From Streptomyces vilmorinianum (GTDB taxonomy: Bacteria; Actinomycetota; Actinomycetes; Streptomycetales; Streptomycetaceae): a stretch of DNA of 64,000 bases. The position numbers and the translations under genes are program-made. A model generated the notes under the pieces. The model did not search any database, was not told the DNA's origin, and saw nothing but the letters and a program-made list of their open reading frames with translations. Positions 34,100 to 43,244 of the stretch are shown piece after piece. The stretch is taken from contig NZ_CP040244.1 in assembly GCF_005517195.1 (NCBI RefSeq), positions 6,652,001 through 6,716,000 of the forward strand. Reading direction: 5' to 3'. Position 1 is the first letter of the stretch. Each line of letters starts with the position of its first letter.

Positions 34100-34612
34100 A
34101 TGAGCGAGCCGAACCCTTACAAGGATGGCCCTGACTACCAGTGGGGGCCGGATCAGCAGGCGGGGGCGCCCGGTTACGGGTATCCGCATCCGCAGGCGGG
34201 AGGCTACGAGCCGACCGTCGCGGGCGGTGTGCCGGTGCCGCCGCAGTATCCGCCCGCGCCGGCCGGGGCGGCGCCCCTGCTGACGCTCGGGGACATCACG
34301 ATCGTCGGGGACCAGATCATCACGCCGGCCGGGGCGATGCCCCTGAAGGGCGCGGTGTGGAACGCGATGGACATGTCGCGGACCGAGGAGAAGATCCCGA
34401 CGGTCGCGATCGTGCTGGCGATCATCTTCGCCCTGCTGTGCCTGATCGGTCTGCTGTTCCTGCTGATGAAGGAGAAGCAGACGACCGGCTTCATCCAGGT
34501 CACGGTGACCAGCGGGGGCCGGCACCACGCGACGATGATTCCGGCGACCGGGCCGGACACGATGCACCGGGTGATGGGGCAGCTCAACTACGCGCGCTCG
34601 CTGAGCGTGTGA
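34100..34612 (+). CDS. Small single-pass membrane protein of unknown function
   Basis: This 170-residue protein has a Pro/Gly/Tyr-rich N-terminus of about 60 residues (YPHPQAGGYEP, VPPQYPPAPAGAAP), typical of actinobacterial cytoplasmic low-complexity arms. A short beta domain follows (LTLGDITIVGDQIITPAGAMPLKG), then a membrane helix at about residues 102-122 (VAIVLAIIFALLCLIGLLFLL) and a C-terminal domain (FIQVTVTSGGRHHATMIPATG). No family is recognised. The start is ATG 34100, just after a TTG in frame. It follows the sdh terminator and is probably expressed on its own. Confidence 0.78.
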   Translation: MSEPNPYKDGPDYQWGPDQQAGAPGYGYPHPQAGGYEPTVAGGVPVPPQYPPAPAGAAPLLTLGDITIVGDQIITPAGAMPLKGAVWNAMDMSRTEEKIPTVAIVLAIIFALLCLIGLLFLLMKEKQTTGFIQVTVTSGGRHHATMIPATGPDTMHRVMGQLNYARSLSV

Positions 34613-34687
34613 CGTAGGGGGCGTACCAGGGTTCGGTCAGGGGCGTCCCCGATGGCCGGGGCGGCGGGGGCGCGGGAGCCTTGATCC

Positions 34688-35758
34688 ATGACGAACTCAC
34701 GGATCAGCACGGCGCGTTGGGCGGTGGCGGTCGCCGTCGCGGCGGGCGCCGCACTCGTCGGCGTGATCGGGGCGACGGTCCCGGCAGCCGCCACCACACC
34801 GGTGCCGGTGACGGTGCCGGCTTCGGTGGCGGCTTCTTCGGTGGCCGTCCGCGCGCACGGCAGGGTCGACCCGGTCGCCCTGCGTGGCGCCCTCGCCGGC
34901 CTGCCCGACGCCTATGTGCGCGGGGCGATGGTCAAGGTCTCCGGGCGTGAGGGGCGGTGGAGCGGGACCGCCGGGGAGTGGACGGGGCCCGTGGACGCGC
35001 GGTTCGCGGTCGGCAGTGTCACCAAGGTCTTCACCGGCGCCGTCGCGCTCCAACTCGTCGGCGAGGGCCGCCTGTCCCTGGACGACACCGTCCAGGAGCT
35101 CCTGCCGGGACTGCTGCCCGCCTCGTACGAGCCCATCACCGTCGGGCAGCTGCTCAGCCACACCAGCGGCCTGCAGAAGCCGGAGTGTGTCCGGGCCGGC
35201 ACGCCGGTGGAGGTGGTGACCTCCGCGGTGTCGTGCGGGAGCCCGACGACGCCGGGAAAGGCCGTCCAGTACAACGGCGTCAACTACTTCCTCGCGGGCC
35301 TCGTCGTCGAGAAGGTGACGGGCCGGACGTACGGCGAGGAGCTCCGCGACCGGGTCCTGCGCCCCCTCGGTCTGCGGCACACCTCCCTGCCCGCCGACGA
35401 CTGGGCCTGGGCCGAGGGCGGGCTGGTGTCCACCGCCCCCGATCTGACCCGCTTCATGAACGCGCTGATACGGGGCGTGCTGCTGCGCCCCGCCGAGCAG
35501 AGGCTGCTGTTCACCACCCCGCCCGTGCCGGGCGCGAGCTTCAGCTACGGCGGCCTGACGCACACGCGGCTGCCCGGCGGCGGGCCGCTGGTCTGGGGCA
35601 AGACGGGGTCCAACCGGGGTTACGCGAGCGGGGTGTTCGCCACTCCCGACCTGGACCGTGTCCTGGTGTACTCCACGCTTCCGACCGGGCAGGACGCCGA
35701 CCAGGAGCTGGACCGGATCCTGCGGATAGCCAGGGCCGCGTTCCAGGGGCACGCGTAG
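34688..35758 (+). CDS. Secreted serine hydrolase, class C beta-lactamase / D-Ala-D-Ala carboxypeptidase fold
   Basis: This 356-residue exported enzyme has a signal peptide in residues 1-35 (WAVAVAVAAGAALVGVIGATVPAAA). The nucleophile motif SxxK is FAVGSVTKVFTGA near residue 105. The second motif appears as QYNGVNYFLAG, where family members usually have YSN or YxN, so the Asn position is shifted or replaced. LVWGKTGSNRGY provides the KTG box. It probably trims or edits peptidoglycan stems or hydrolyses small esters; class is clear, substrate is not. The start is ATG 34688 with GGAG nine bases upstream. It converges on the marR gene. Confidence 0.88.
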   Translation: MTNSRISTARWAVAVAVAAGAALVGVIGATVPAAATTPVPVTVPASVAASSVAVRAHGRVDPVALRGALAGLPDAYVRGAMVKVSGREGRWSGTAGEWTGPVDARFAVGSVTKVFTGAVALQLVGEGRLSLDDTVQELLPGLLPASYEPITVGQLLSHTSGLQKPECVRAGTPVEVVTSAVSCGSPTTPGKAVQYNGVNYFLAGLVVEKVTGRTYGEELRDRVLRPLGLRHTSLPADDWAWAEGGLVSTAPDLTRFMNALIRGVLLRPAEQRLLFTTPPVPGASFSYGGLTHTRLPGGGPLVWGKTGSNRGYASGVFATPDLDRVLVYSTLPTGQDADQELDRILRIARAAFQGHA

Positions 35759-35773
35759 GCGAGCGGGCGCCCG

Positions 35774-36361
<588 letters not shown>

Positions 36362-36377
36362 CCAGAATCCTTCGCTC

Positions 36378-36405
36378 CCGAATAATTCGTTGACGAATTA
36401 TTCGG
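36378..36405. promoter_or_regulatory. MarR operator and MFS promoter
   Basis: Arms CCGAATAATTCG (36378-36389) and CGAATTATTCGG (36394-36405) are perfect with a TTGA spacer. The spacer begins a -35 TTGACG (36390-36395) for the MFS gene. TACCCT follows 18 bases later, seven bases before its ATG, so the MFS mRNA is probably leaderless. Confidence 0.8.
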
Positions 36406-36426
36406 TGCCGAAATACCCTCCGAGTC

Positions 36427-37680
36427 ATGCCTGCCGCTCCTTCCGACACGGCGTCCGTGTCCGCGCCCAAGCCCACACCCCCGCCCGTCCCCCACCCGCT
36501 GCGCACCCGCTCCTTCCGGCTGCTGTTCACCGGCCGCGCGCTCTCGCTCCTGGGCGACGCGGTCATCCCGCCCGCCCTCGCCATCGCCGTCTGGCAGGCC
36601 ACCGGTTCGACCTCCGCGCTCGCGCTCGTCCTGGCCTGCGCGATGGTCCCCAAGCTGCTCCTGCTGCCGGTCGGCGGGGTGATTGGCGACCGTTTCAACG
36701 CCCGTACGGTCGCCCTGACGACCGATCTCGTCCGCTGCGCCACCCAACTCCTCGTCGGTGTCCAGTTGCTGAGCGGTGAGCCGTCCCTCTGGCTCATCGC
36801 CGGCGCCGAGGTCGTGGGCGGCGCGGCCGGCGCGTTCTCGATGCCGGCCGGCTCCCCGCTGATCAAGGGAACGGTGGCCCCCGAGGCGCTCCAGCGCGCC
36901 AACGCCGCGATGGGCGTGGCCCAGAGCGCCACCCGCCTCGGCGGGCCCGCCCTCGCCGGCGCGCTGATCTGGACGGCGGGCGCGGGCTGGGCGTTCGTCC
37001 TGGACGCTGCCACCTTCGCGCTCAGCGCCGCACTCCTGCTCGCCGTACGGGTCGTCCGCGTGCCGATCCCCCGCCGCTCCCTGCGCGCCGACCTCAAGGA
37101 GGGCTGGCGGGAGGTCAGGTCCCGTGACTGGTACTGGACCAGCCTCATCGGCCACAGCGCCTGGAACGGGGCCGCCGCCGTCCTGATGACCCTCGGCCCG
37201 GCGATCGCGCTCACCCGGCTCGGCGGCACGGCGGTCTGGGTGGCGTTCCTCCAGGTGGGCGCGGTGGGCTTCCTCCTGGGCGCCCTGCTCGCCGACCGCC
37301 TGCGCCCCCGGCGCCCCGTCCTGACGGCAAACCTCGGCCTCGCCGCCTACGCCCTGCCCCTGCTGCTCCTGGCCGCATCCGCCCCCGCGCCGGTCACCAT
37401 CGCCGCGTACGGGATCGCCCAGGCCGGTCTCGGCTTCCTCTCCCCCGTCTGGGAGACCGCCGTCCAGCAGGCGATCCCCGCCCACGCCCTGGCCCGCGTC
37501 ACCTCCTACGACTGGCTGCTCTCCCTGGCCGCCATGCCGCTGGGCTACGCCCTCGCCCCGATCGCCGCCTCCGCGTGGGGCCCGGAGGTCCCGCTGGTCG
37601 CCGCCGCGGTGATCGTGGGCGGCTGCTGCCTGGGGACGGCCCTGGTGCCGGGGGTACGGAGGTTCACGGCCGAACGCTGA
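36427..37680 (+). CDS. MFS transporter (efflux type)
   Basis: This 417-residue transporter has about 12 hydrophobic segments. LRTRSFRLLFTGRALSLLGDAVIPPALAIAVW opens helix 1. KLLLLPVGGVIGDRFNARTVAL gives the MFS loop 2-3 motif (GxxxDRxxxR). A second copy-like loop FLLGALLADRLRPRRPVL lies in the C-half. It resembles the MFS_3 / macrolide-exporter group in layout. The divergent MarR regulator and operator suggest induction by its substrate, probably a toxic compound. The start is ATG 36427, leaderless. Confidence 0.9.
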   Translation: MPAAPSDTASVSAPKPTPPPVPHPLRTRSFRLLFTGRALSLLGDAVIPPALAIAVWQATGSTSALALVLACAMVPKLLLLPVGGVIGDRFNARTVALTTDLVRCATQLLVGVQLLSGEPSLWLIAGAEVVGGAAGAFSMPAGSPLIKGTVAPEALQRANAAMGVAQSATRLGGPALAGALIWTAGAGWAFVLDAATFALSAALLLAVRVVRVPIPRRSLRADLKEGWREVRSRDWYWTSLIGHSAWNGAAAVLMTLGPAIALTRLGGTAVWVAFLQVGAVGFLLGALLADRLRPRRPVLTANLGLAAYALPLLLLAASAPAPVTIAAYGIAQAGLGFLSPVWETAVQQAIPAHALARVTSYDWLLSLAAMPLGYALAPIAASAWGPEVPLVAAAVIVGGCCLGTALVPGVRRFTAER

Positions 37681-37725
37681 GCCCGGGCACGGGCGTTGTC
37701 AGTGGGGCCGCCTACCGTCGTACGC

Positions 37726-38733
37726 ATGGTGGAGACGACGGGCCTGGAGAGCGGGCTGGACGCGGCGGGGCGGCGGGAGAGCGCGCTGCTGCTGCATCGG
37801 CGGATGTGCCGGCATCCGGACACCGCCGTCGAGCGGGCGCTCGCGCGGCTGTCCACGCAGCGGCTCGGCTGGTCGACGGCGGAGGCGGACGTGCTGCTCG
37901 GGCGGCTCGTGGGCCCGGATGCCGCCGTCGCGCCGCACGAGCTGCACGCGTCGTTCCCGGCGCTCGTGCCGATCGCCCTGGCGGCGGCCGAGCAGGCCGA
38001 GGAGTTCGACCGGCCCCGGATGCGCGCGCTGCGCCGGGCGGCCGAGGAACTCCGTGACGCCGGGAGCGACGAGTACGCGGGGATACGGGACCGGATCGAC
38101 GCGCTGCTGCGCCGCGAGACGCCCGTCGTCGAGGGCCGGCTGCCCCACCATGTGCTCGACACGCTGGACGCGTACGGCCCGGCGATGCGGGCCGCCCACG
38201 CGGAGCTGCTCGCGGGCCGGGGCGTGGCCGCGTTCCTCGCGCACTGCGCGCTCGTGGACAAGGTGAAGGCCACCCGGGCGTGGCGCAGACGGGCCTCGGC
38301 GCTCCTGGCGGAGACCGAGGCCGGTGTCGAGCTGGTGCGGCGGCTGTTGGAGGGGATCGCCGCCCAGCCCGAACACCAGGTGCCCGACCTGAACGTCTGG
38401 AACACGCGCAGCACGAACATCGCGGGCGAGACCAACACCTGCCTGGTGCGAGGGCTGCTGTGGGCGGCGCTCGACCTGGACGCGGACTGGGCGGTCCCGC
38501 TGACCGGCGCCGTCGCGCTCCACGCCGGCACCGCGCCCGGCGGCTCGGGCGGCTCCGGCGGCTCCGGCGGCTCCTGCCGTAGCCGGCCGCTGGCCTCCAC
38601 GGCCGTGGCCGTGCTCGGCGCGTTCGAGGGCCCGCGGGGCGAGCAGGCCGTCCAGTGGCTCGGGCGCGTCAGGGAGAAGACGCGCAGCCGGACGATCCTC
38701 AACGCGGCCGCCAGGGCGCTGGAGGCCGGCTAG
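37726..38733 (+). CDS. Hypothetical helical protein
   Basis: This 335-residue cytosolic protein of unknown family is rich in Ala, Arg and Leu. LHASFPALVPIALAAAEQAEEFDRPRMRALRRAAEEL and LPHHVLDTLDAYGPAMRAAHAELLAGRGVAAFLAHCALVDKVKATRAWRRRA suggest an all-helical fold. GSGGSGGSGGS forms a flexible linker near residue 273. A His/Cys-rich catalytic pattern is not evident. ATG 37726 follows TACCGT by seven bases without a Shine-Dalgarno, so the mRNA is probably leaderless. The gene converges on the alpha/beta hydrolase gene with only seven bases between stops. Confidence 0.75.
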   Translation: MVETTGLESGLDAAGRRESALLLHRRMCRHPDTAVERALARLSTQRLGWSTAEADVLLGRLVGPDAAVAPHELHASFPALVPIALAAAEQAEEFDRPRMRALRRAAEELRDAGSDEYAGIRDRIDALLRRETPVVEGRLPHHVLDTLDAYGPAMRAAHAELLAGRGVAAFLAHCALVDKVKATRAWRRRASALLAETEAGVELVRRLLEGIAAQPEHQVPDLNVWNTRSTNIAGETNTCLVRGLLWAALDLDADWAVPLTGAVALHAGTAPGGSGGSGGSGGSCRSRPLASTAVAVLGAFEGPRGEQAVQWLGRVREKTRSRTILNAAARALEAG

Positions 38734-38740
38734 CGCGGGG

Positions 38741-39544
38741 TCAGGACGCGCGGACGCCGGCGGCCGTAGCGGCTCCCTCGCCGCCCGCCTCGGTCAGGAA
38801 CTCGACGAGCAGCCCCGCCGTCTCCTCCGGGCGCTCCAGGGCGGGGAGATGGCCCGCCCAGTCCAGGTGGAGATGCTGGGCGTCCGGCAGGGCGGCGGCG
38901 AGCCGCTTGGCGATCTCCTGGAAGTCGCCGACGTCATGGGCGCCGGAGACGACCAGGACGGGCACGTCGATCCGGGCGAGGTCGGCCGGTCCGACGCCCG
39001 CGCCGACCGGGTCGAACTCCTCCGGCGCGGCGAGCTGTACGTCGAAGGCGCGCCGCTGCATCTCCCGTACCCGCTCACGCGTGGTGGCGTCGGCCTCCGG
39101 GCCCAGCCAGAAGTCCACGTTGAGGTCGACGGCCGCCGCGATCTCGCCGGCGTCCAGGAGCGCGTCCTCGCGCTCGTCGAAGGCCTCCAGCTCGGCGCTC
39201 GGCTCGTGGCCGGGCACCGCGGGACACAGCAGCGCGAGGGCGGAGACCCGCTCGGGGTGCAGCACGGCGAGCTCCAGGGCGACCTTGCCGCCGAAGGAGG
39301 AGCCGACGAGGGCGGCCCGTTCGACGCCGAGGGCGTCGAGGAGTGCGCGGACGTCCTCGGCGTGGGTGTGCGGGGCGTCGACGGGGGTGTCGCCGAAGCC
39401 GCGGAGGTCGCAGCGCACCACGCGCTGTCCGGCGTCCGCCAGGGCCGCGAACTGCCCGTCCCACATCCTCCGGTCACACACGCCGGAGTGGAGCAGGACG
39501 ACGGTCGAGGGGCCTTCACCGGCCAGGTCATGAGAGAGCGTCAC
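38741..39544 (-). CDS. Alpha/beta hydrolase
   Basis: This 267-residue hydrolase has the oxyanion segment VVLLHSGVCDRRMWDGQ near residue 15 and DLRGFGDTP. The nucleophile elbow is LVGSSFGGKVALELA, with Ser of GSSFGG near residue 89. VPVLVVSGAHDVGDF provides the acid and LDWAGHLPALERPEE provides the catalytic His near residue 240. Substrate is unknown; the family includes esterases, lactonases and haloperoxidase-like proteins. The start is GTG 39544, with TAGGGT exactly seven bases upstream and no ribosome site, so it is leaderless. Confidence 0.88.
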   Translation of the reverse strand: MTLSHDLAGEGPSTVVLLHSGVCDRRMWDGQFAALADAGQRVVRCDLRGFGDTPVDAPHTHAEDVRALLDALGVERAALVGSSFGGKVALELAVLHPERVSALALLCPAVPGHEPSAELEAFDEREDALLDAGEIAAAVDLNVDFWLGPEADATTRERVREMQRRAFDVQLAAPEEFDPVGAGVGPADLARIDVPVLVVSGAHDVGDFQEIAKRLAAALPDAQHLHLDWAGHLPALERPEETAGLLVEFLTEAGGEGAATAAGVRAS

Positions 39545-39608
39545 CCGCCCGACCCTACGCGGCGGTGACGGACGTCGCCTGCCCTTTTCGGGCAGCACCG
39601 ACCCCCAC

Positions 39609-39666
39609 TTGAACATGTTCAAACGAGGGTCTACAGTCATGACCGCCAGCTTTTGAACGTGTTCAA
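39609..39666 (+). promoter_or_regulatory. Two 14-bp palindromes at the promoter of the DCC/TetR operon
   Basis: TTGAACATGTTCAA (39609-39622) is a perfect palindrome, and TTGAACGTGTTCAA (39653-39666) differs only in its centre. The first supplies a -35 TTGAAC with a 17-base spacer to TACAGT (39632-39637). The second lies in the 5' leader just before the ribosome site. The nearby TetR regulator is the obvious candidate ligand-controlled repressor. Confidence 0.75.
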
Positions 39667-39679
39667 GGGAGGGTGGGGC

Positions 39680-40129
39680 ATGGACCTCACTGTCGTCGCG
39701 TACATCGTCTACCTGCTGATCGCCGTGGCCCTGACCATCTGGGTCGCCCGTACGCTCAGCCGCAACGGAAGGATCTTCCTCGCCGACGTCCTGCACGGAA
39801 ACGAGAAGCTCGCCGAAGCCGTGAACCACCTCCTGGTGGTGGGCTTCTACCTCGTCAACTTCGGCTTCGTCGCCCTCTACCTCAGCCAGGACGAGGCCGT
39901 CGCCGACGCCCGGGCGCTCTTCGAGGCCCTCTCGGTCAAGCTCGGCGTGGTCCTCCTCGTCCTCGGCGTGATGCACCTGGGCAACGTCTACGTCCTCAAC
40001 AAGATCCGCCGCCGGGGCGTGATGGAGCGCGAGCAGGTCCCGCCGGTGCCCCCGCAGGGCTGGACCAAGGAGGACGGCCGCGGCGGCCCCTGGGCACCGC
40101 CCGCGACCGGCGCCGGCGCCGGGGCGTGA
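39680..40129 (+). CDS. Small integral membrane protein, first gene of the TetR module
   Basis: This 149-residue protein has three hydrophobic segments: VVAYIVYLLIAVALTIWVAR (residues 4-24), VNHLLVVGFYLVNFGFVALYL (about 48-68) and VKLGVVLLVLGVMHLGNVYVLNKI (about 88-111). The tail is Pro/Gly/Ala-rich and hydrophilic. No known family. ATG 39680 lies behind AAGGGAGGG, just after the second operator palindrome. It is followed eight bases later by the DCC gene, so the two probably act together, perhaps as a membrane and redox pair. Confidence 0.8.
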   Translation: MDLTVVAYIVYLLIAVALTIWVARTLSRNGRIFLADVLHGNEKLAEAVNHLLVVGFYLVNFGFVALYLSQDEAVADARALFEALSVKLGVVLLVLGVMHLGNVYVLNKIRRRGVMEREQVPPVPPQGWTKEDGRGGPWAPPATGAGAGA

Positions 40130-40136
40130 GCCGGCC

Positions 40137-40568
40137 ATGACGACGCCGGCCGGACGACCCGTCACGCCCGTACGCCGCCTGACCGTGCTGTACGACGCCG
40201 ACTGCTCGCTCTGTGTCCATCTGCGGCACTGGCTCCTGCGGCAGCGCCAGCTCGTCCCGCTCGACCTCGTCCCGGCCGCCTCCCAGGAGGCCCGCCGCCG
40301 CTTCCCCGGCCTCGACCACGAGTCCACCCTGAAGGAGATCACCGTGATCGGGGACCGGGGACAGATCTACCGCGGAGCCTCCGCCTGGATCGTCTGCCTC
40401 TGGGCCCTGGCCGACCACCGGCCCAAGGCCCACTGGCTGGCCACCCCGGCCGGGCAGCCGTTCGCCCGGGCGACCGTCCTCGCCGCCGCCAAGTGGCGCG
40501 AGGCGGTCAAGGCCTACGGACCGGCCTGCGAGGACGGGACGTGTGAGCTCCCCGGCGCGCCCGGCTAG
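40137..40568 (+). CDS. DCC-family thiol-disulfide oxidoreductase-like protein (DUF393)
   Basis: This 143-residue protein has the family hallmark VLYDADCSLCVHLRHWLLRQ near residue 18, with the CxxC pair in DCSLC. RGASAWIVCLWALADH near residue 82 and a C-terminal CEDGTCELPG follow. DUF393 proteins have a thioredoxin-like fold and are presumed to be redox proteins; the partner is unknown. It is in an operon with the membrane gene upstream and the TetR gene 11 bases downstream. Confidence 0.87.
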   Translation: MTTPAGRPVTPVRRLTVLYDADCSLCVHLRHWLLRQRQLVPLDLVPAASQEARRRFPGLDHESTLKEITVIGDRGQIYRGASAWIVCLWALADHRPKAHWLATPAGQPFARATVLAAAKWREAVKAYGPACEDGTCELPGAPG

Positions 40569-40579
40569 GCTCGGGGACT

Positions 40580-41395
40580 GTGAAGGACGTGAAGGAAGTG
40601 CAGCCCGCCGAGCCCGCCGAGCCCGCCGCCGACGGGGCGAAGGCCCCGGCCAAGGCCGCGAAGAGCGAACAGACCCGCACGCTCATCCTCGAGACCGCCC
40701 TCCGGCTCTTCAAGGAGCGCGGTTACGACAAGACGACGATGCGGGCGATCGCCCAGGAGGCCGGGGTCTCCGTCGGCAACGCGTACTACTACTTCGCCTC
40801 CAAGGAACACCTCGTCCAGGGCTTCTACCACCAGATCGCCGAGGCCCACCAGGCGGCCGTCGCGGGCATCCTCGACAGCGACGAGAAGGACCTCACGGCC
40901 CGCATCCGCGGGGTCCTGCTCGGCTGGCTCGACATCGCCGAGCCGTACCACGAGTTCGCGGCCCAGTTCTTCAAGAACGCGGCCGATCCGGACAGTCCAC
41001 TCAGCCCCTTCTCCCCCGAGTCGGAGGGCCCGCGCGAGGCCGCGATCGACGTCCACCGCCGGGTGATCTCCGGCGCCTCGGTCAAGATCGACCCCGAACT
41101 GGCCGAGCCGCTGCCGCAGTTGCTGTGGCTTCAGCAGATGGGCCTGGTGCTGTTCTGGGTGTACGACCGCTCCGAGGGATGCGCCAACAGCCGCCGGCTC
41201 GTGGAGCGCCTCGCGCCGGTCACCGCCCGGGCGATCTCGCTCTCCCGCTTCCGGCTGCTGCGCCCTCTGGTCCGCGAGACGCACGACCTCCTCGCCGACT
41301 TCATGCCGACGGCGGCGGGCATGGCGGCCTCCGGCAAGCCCAAGCGTGCGGTGCCGAAGTCCTCCGGGAAGAAGAAGACCGAACCGGAGTCCTGA
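40580..41395 (+). CDS. TetR-family transcriptional regulator
   Basis: This 271-residue regulator has an acidic/Ala-rich leader of about 30 residues, then the TetR HTH: TRTLILETALRLFKERGYDKTTMRAIAQEAGVSVGNAYYYFASKEHLVQGFY (about residues 32-83). The ligand domain continues to about residue 240, and the C-terminus is a basic tail (KPKRAVPKSSGKKKTEPES). The start GTG 40580 follows TAGGCT by eight bases. That hexamer overlaps the stop of the DCC gene, so an internal promoter is possible. It probably represses the 39680-41395 operon through the paired palindromes. Confidence 0.92.
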   Translation: MKDVKEVQPAEPAEPAADGAKAPAKAAKSEQTRTLILETALRLFKERGYDKTTMRAIAQEAGVSVGNAYYYFASKEHLVQGFYHQIAEAHQAAVAGILDSDEKDLTARIRGVLLGWLDIAEPYHEFAAQFFKNAADPDSPLSPFSPESEGPREAAIDVHRRVISGASVKIDPELAEPLPQLLWLQQMGLVLFWVYDRSEGCANSRRLVERLAPVTARAISLSRFRLLRPLVRETHDLLADFMPTAAGMAASGKPKRAVPKSSGKKKTEPES

Positions 41396-41434
41396 ACCGG
41401 CGGACACCGCGGGCCTGGCCCTGACACCAGGGAC

Positions 41435-41488
41435 CTGACGCCGAGGGGCCCCGAGCCGAACGCACCGGCTCGGGGCCCCTCGCGTCAG
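41435..41488. terminator. Bidirectional terminator between TetR and peptide-binding protein genes
   Basis: Arms GAGGGGCCCCGAGCCG (41443-41458) and CGGCTCGGGGCCCCTC (41466-41481) are perfect. They are extended by CTGACGC/GCGTCAG on the flanks, giving more than 20 pairs with a 7-base loop. Confidence 0.9.
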
Positions 41489-41495
41489 GAGCCAC

Positions 41496-43052
41496 CTAGA
41501 TCCAGCCGAGCTCCCAGAGCCGCCAGATGCCCGTGCCGTCGGTGAGGTACTGCGACCCGGCGACCTCCTCCGTCGCCAGCACGTAGTCCTTCTTCTGCCA
41601 CAGCGGCACCAGCGGGACGTCGGCGGCGACCTCCTCCTGGATGGCCTCGAAGTCGTTGGCGGCGGCGGCGCGGTCGCTGTACTGCTGCGTGGCGTAGATC
41701 AGCGAGTCGATCTTCAGGCTCTTGAACCCGTTGTGCATGGCGTTGTCGGAGCCGACGAGCGGGGCGGTGAAGCTGTCGGAGTCGGGGAAGTCGGGGAGCC
41801 AGCCGACGGGGTACGCGTCGTAGTCGCCCTTCACGTACGCCTTCTGGAAGTCCTTCCACTCCGCCTCGGCGAGCTTGACCTTGAACAGGCCGGTCTTCTC
41901 CAGCTGCCGCTTCAGCTCGGCCGCCTCGGCGGCGTAGGTGGCGTCCTTGCGGTAGCCGAGGGTGAAGCTCACCGGGGTCTCGACGTCGGCGTCCTCGAGG
42001 AGGCTCTCGGCCTTCTTCGTGGACGGCTCCGGGTAGGCGTCGTAGAAGGACGTGCTGTGGCCGTTGAAGCCCTGCGGGATGAGGGAGTACAGCGGCTCGA
42101 CCGTGCCGTGGTAGGCGCCGGTGACGATCGCCGGACGGTCGATGACGGCGGCGACGGCCTGCCGGACCGCCTTCTTCGCCATCACCGAGCCGGACTTCAC
42201 GTTGAAGTACAGATTGCGGATCTCGGCGGTCTGCGCCTCGGTGATCCGGACGGAGTCCGTGCTGCTTCCCACCGTGGAGAGGAACTCCGGCGGCATCTGC
42301 CGGTGGGTGACGTCGATCACCTTGGTCTTCCAGGCGGCGGCGAGCTGCTCGGACTCGGTGAAGTACTTCACCTCGACCGGGCCGCCGACCTTGCCGATCG
42401 AGCCCCTGTACGCCGGGTTGGGCTCCAGGCGCGCGCGCTCGCCCGGCTTGTACGCCTTGAGGATGTACGGCCCCGAGCCGTCGACCGTGGTGTCCTCGCG
42501 CAGCTGCTTGGCCGGGTACTTGGTGCGGTCGACGATCGAGCCGGCGCCGGTGGCGAGCTTCAGCGGGAAGGTCGCGTCACGGCTGTTCAGGTTGAAGGTG
42601 ACCGTCTGGCCGTCGGCCACGACGCTCTTGAGGGTCTGGAAGAGCGGGGCCGGGCCGACGTCGGCGTTGATGCTCACCATCCGCTCGATGGAGTACTTGA
42701 CGTCCTCGCCGGTGACCTTGCGGCCGCTCACGAAGGTGAGGTCGTCGCGCACCTCGCACCGGTACGCGGTGAGCTTGGCCCCGATGAACTTGCAGCTCTC
42801 GGCGGCGTCGGGGACGGGCGTGGTGAAGCCGGGCTTGAAGGTCAGCAGCGACTGGAAGACATTGCTGTACATCGCCCAGGAGCCCGCGTCGTAGGCACCG
42901 GCCGGGTCGAGGGAGGTGACCTCGTCGGTGGTGCCGACGGTGATGGCGTCGGTCCGGACGTCGTCGGAGGGCAGGAGCTGCCAGCCCCCCACGCCGGCGG
43001 CCACCAGAACTCCACAAGTGATGAGGATCCGCAGACGGACCGTCGACCGCAT
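41496..43052 (-). CDS. ABC transporter substrate-binding protein, family 5 (peptide/nickel type)
   Basis: This 518-residue SBP_bac_5 protein has an N-terminal hydrophobic segment, residues 5-24 (VRLRILITCGVLVAAGVGGWQLL), with no lipobox, so it is a signal anchor or Sec signal. Family features are ITVGTTDEVTSLDPAGAYDAGS, VKYSIERMVSINAD and WLPDFPDSDSFTAPLVGSDNA. It binds oligopeptides or similar ligands; no permease or ATPase genes are nearby, so it is an orphan. ATG 43052 has AAGGAAG about seven bases upstream. Confidence 0.9.
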   Translation of the reverse strand: MRSTVRLRILITCGVLVAAGVGGWQLLPSDDVRTDAITVGTTDEVTSLDPAGAYDAGSWAMYSNVFQSLLTFKPGFTTPVPDAAESCKFIGAKLTAYRCEVRDDLTFVSGRKVTGEDVKYSIERMVSINADVGPAPLFQTLKSVVADGQTVTFNLNSRDATFPLKLATGAGSIVDRTKYPAKQLREDTTVDGSGPYILKAYKPGERARLEPNPAYRGSIGKVGGPVEVKYFTESEQLAAAWKTKVIDVTHRQMPPEFLSTVGSSTDSVRITEAQTAEIRNLYFNVKSGSVMAKKAVRQAVAAVIDRPAIVTGAYHGTVEPLYSLIPQGFNGHSTSFYDAYPEPSTKKAESLLEDADVETPVSFTLGYRKDATYAAEAAELKRQLEKTGLFKVKLAEAEWKDFQKAYVKGDYDAYPVGWLPDFPDSDSFTAPLVGSDNAMHNGFKSLKIDSLIYATQQYSDRAAAANDFEAIQEEVAADVPLVPLWQKKDYVLATEEVAGSQYLTDGTGIWRLWELGWI

Positions 43053-43222
43053 CGCCGTGCTTCCTTTTTTCGAGCCCACCCCTGCCGCGACGGCCTCCAG
43101 CCATGCCGCGATGGCGCCACCCAATCACACCCATTTCACAAGTGGAAGAGTAAACCTTCACACTGCAGGTATATGTCCCGGGATAGGGGACTTCGGGTGA
43201 CTGAGCAGCACGTATCGGACCC

Positions 43223-43243
43223 GGAGCGGTGAGTGACCGCTCC
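43223..43243 (-). terminator. Terminator of the metallophosphoesterase gene
   Basis: Arms GGAGCGGT (43223-43230) and ACCGCTCC (43236-43243) with a 5-base loop sit immediately after the stop at 43245 on the minus strand. Confidence 0.65.
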
Positions 43244-43244
43244 G

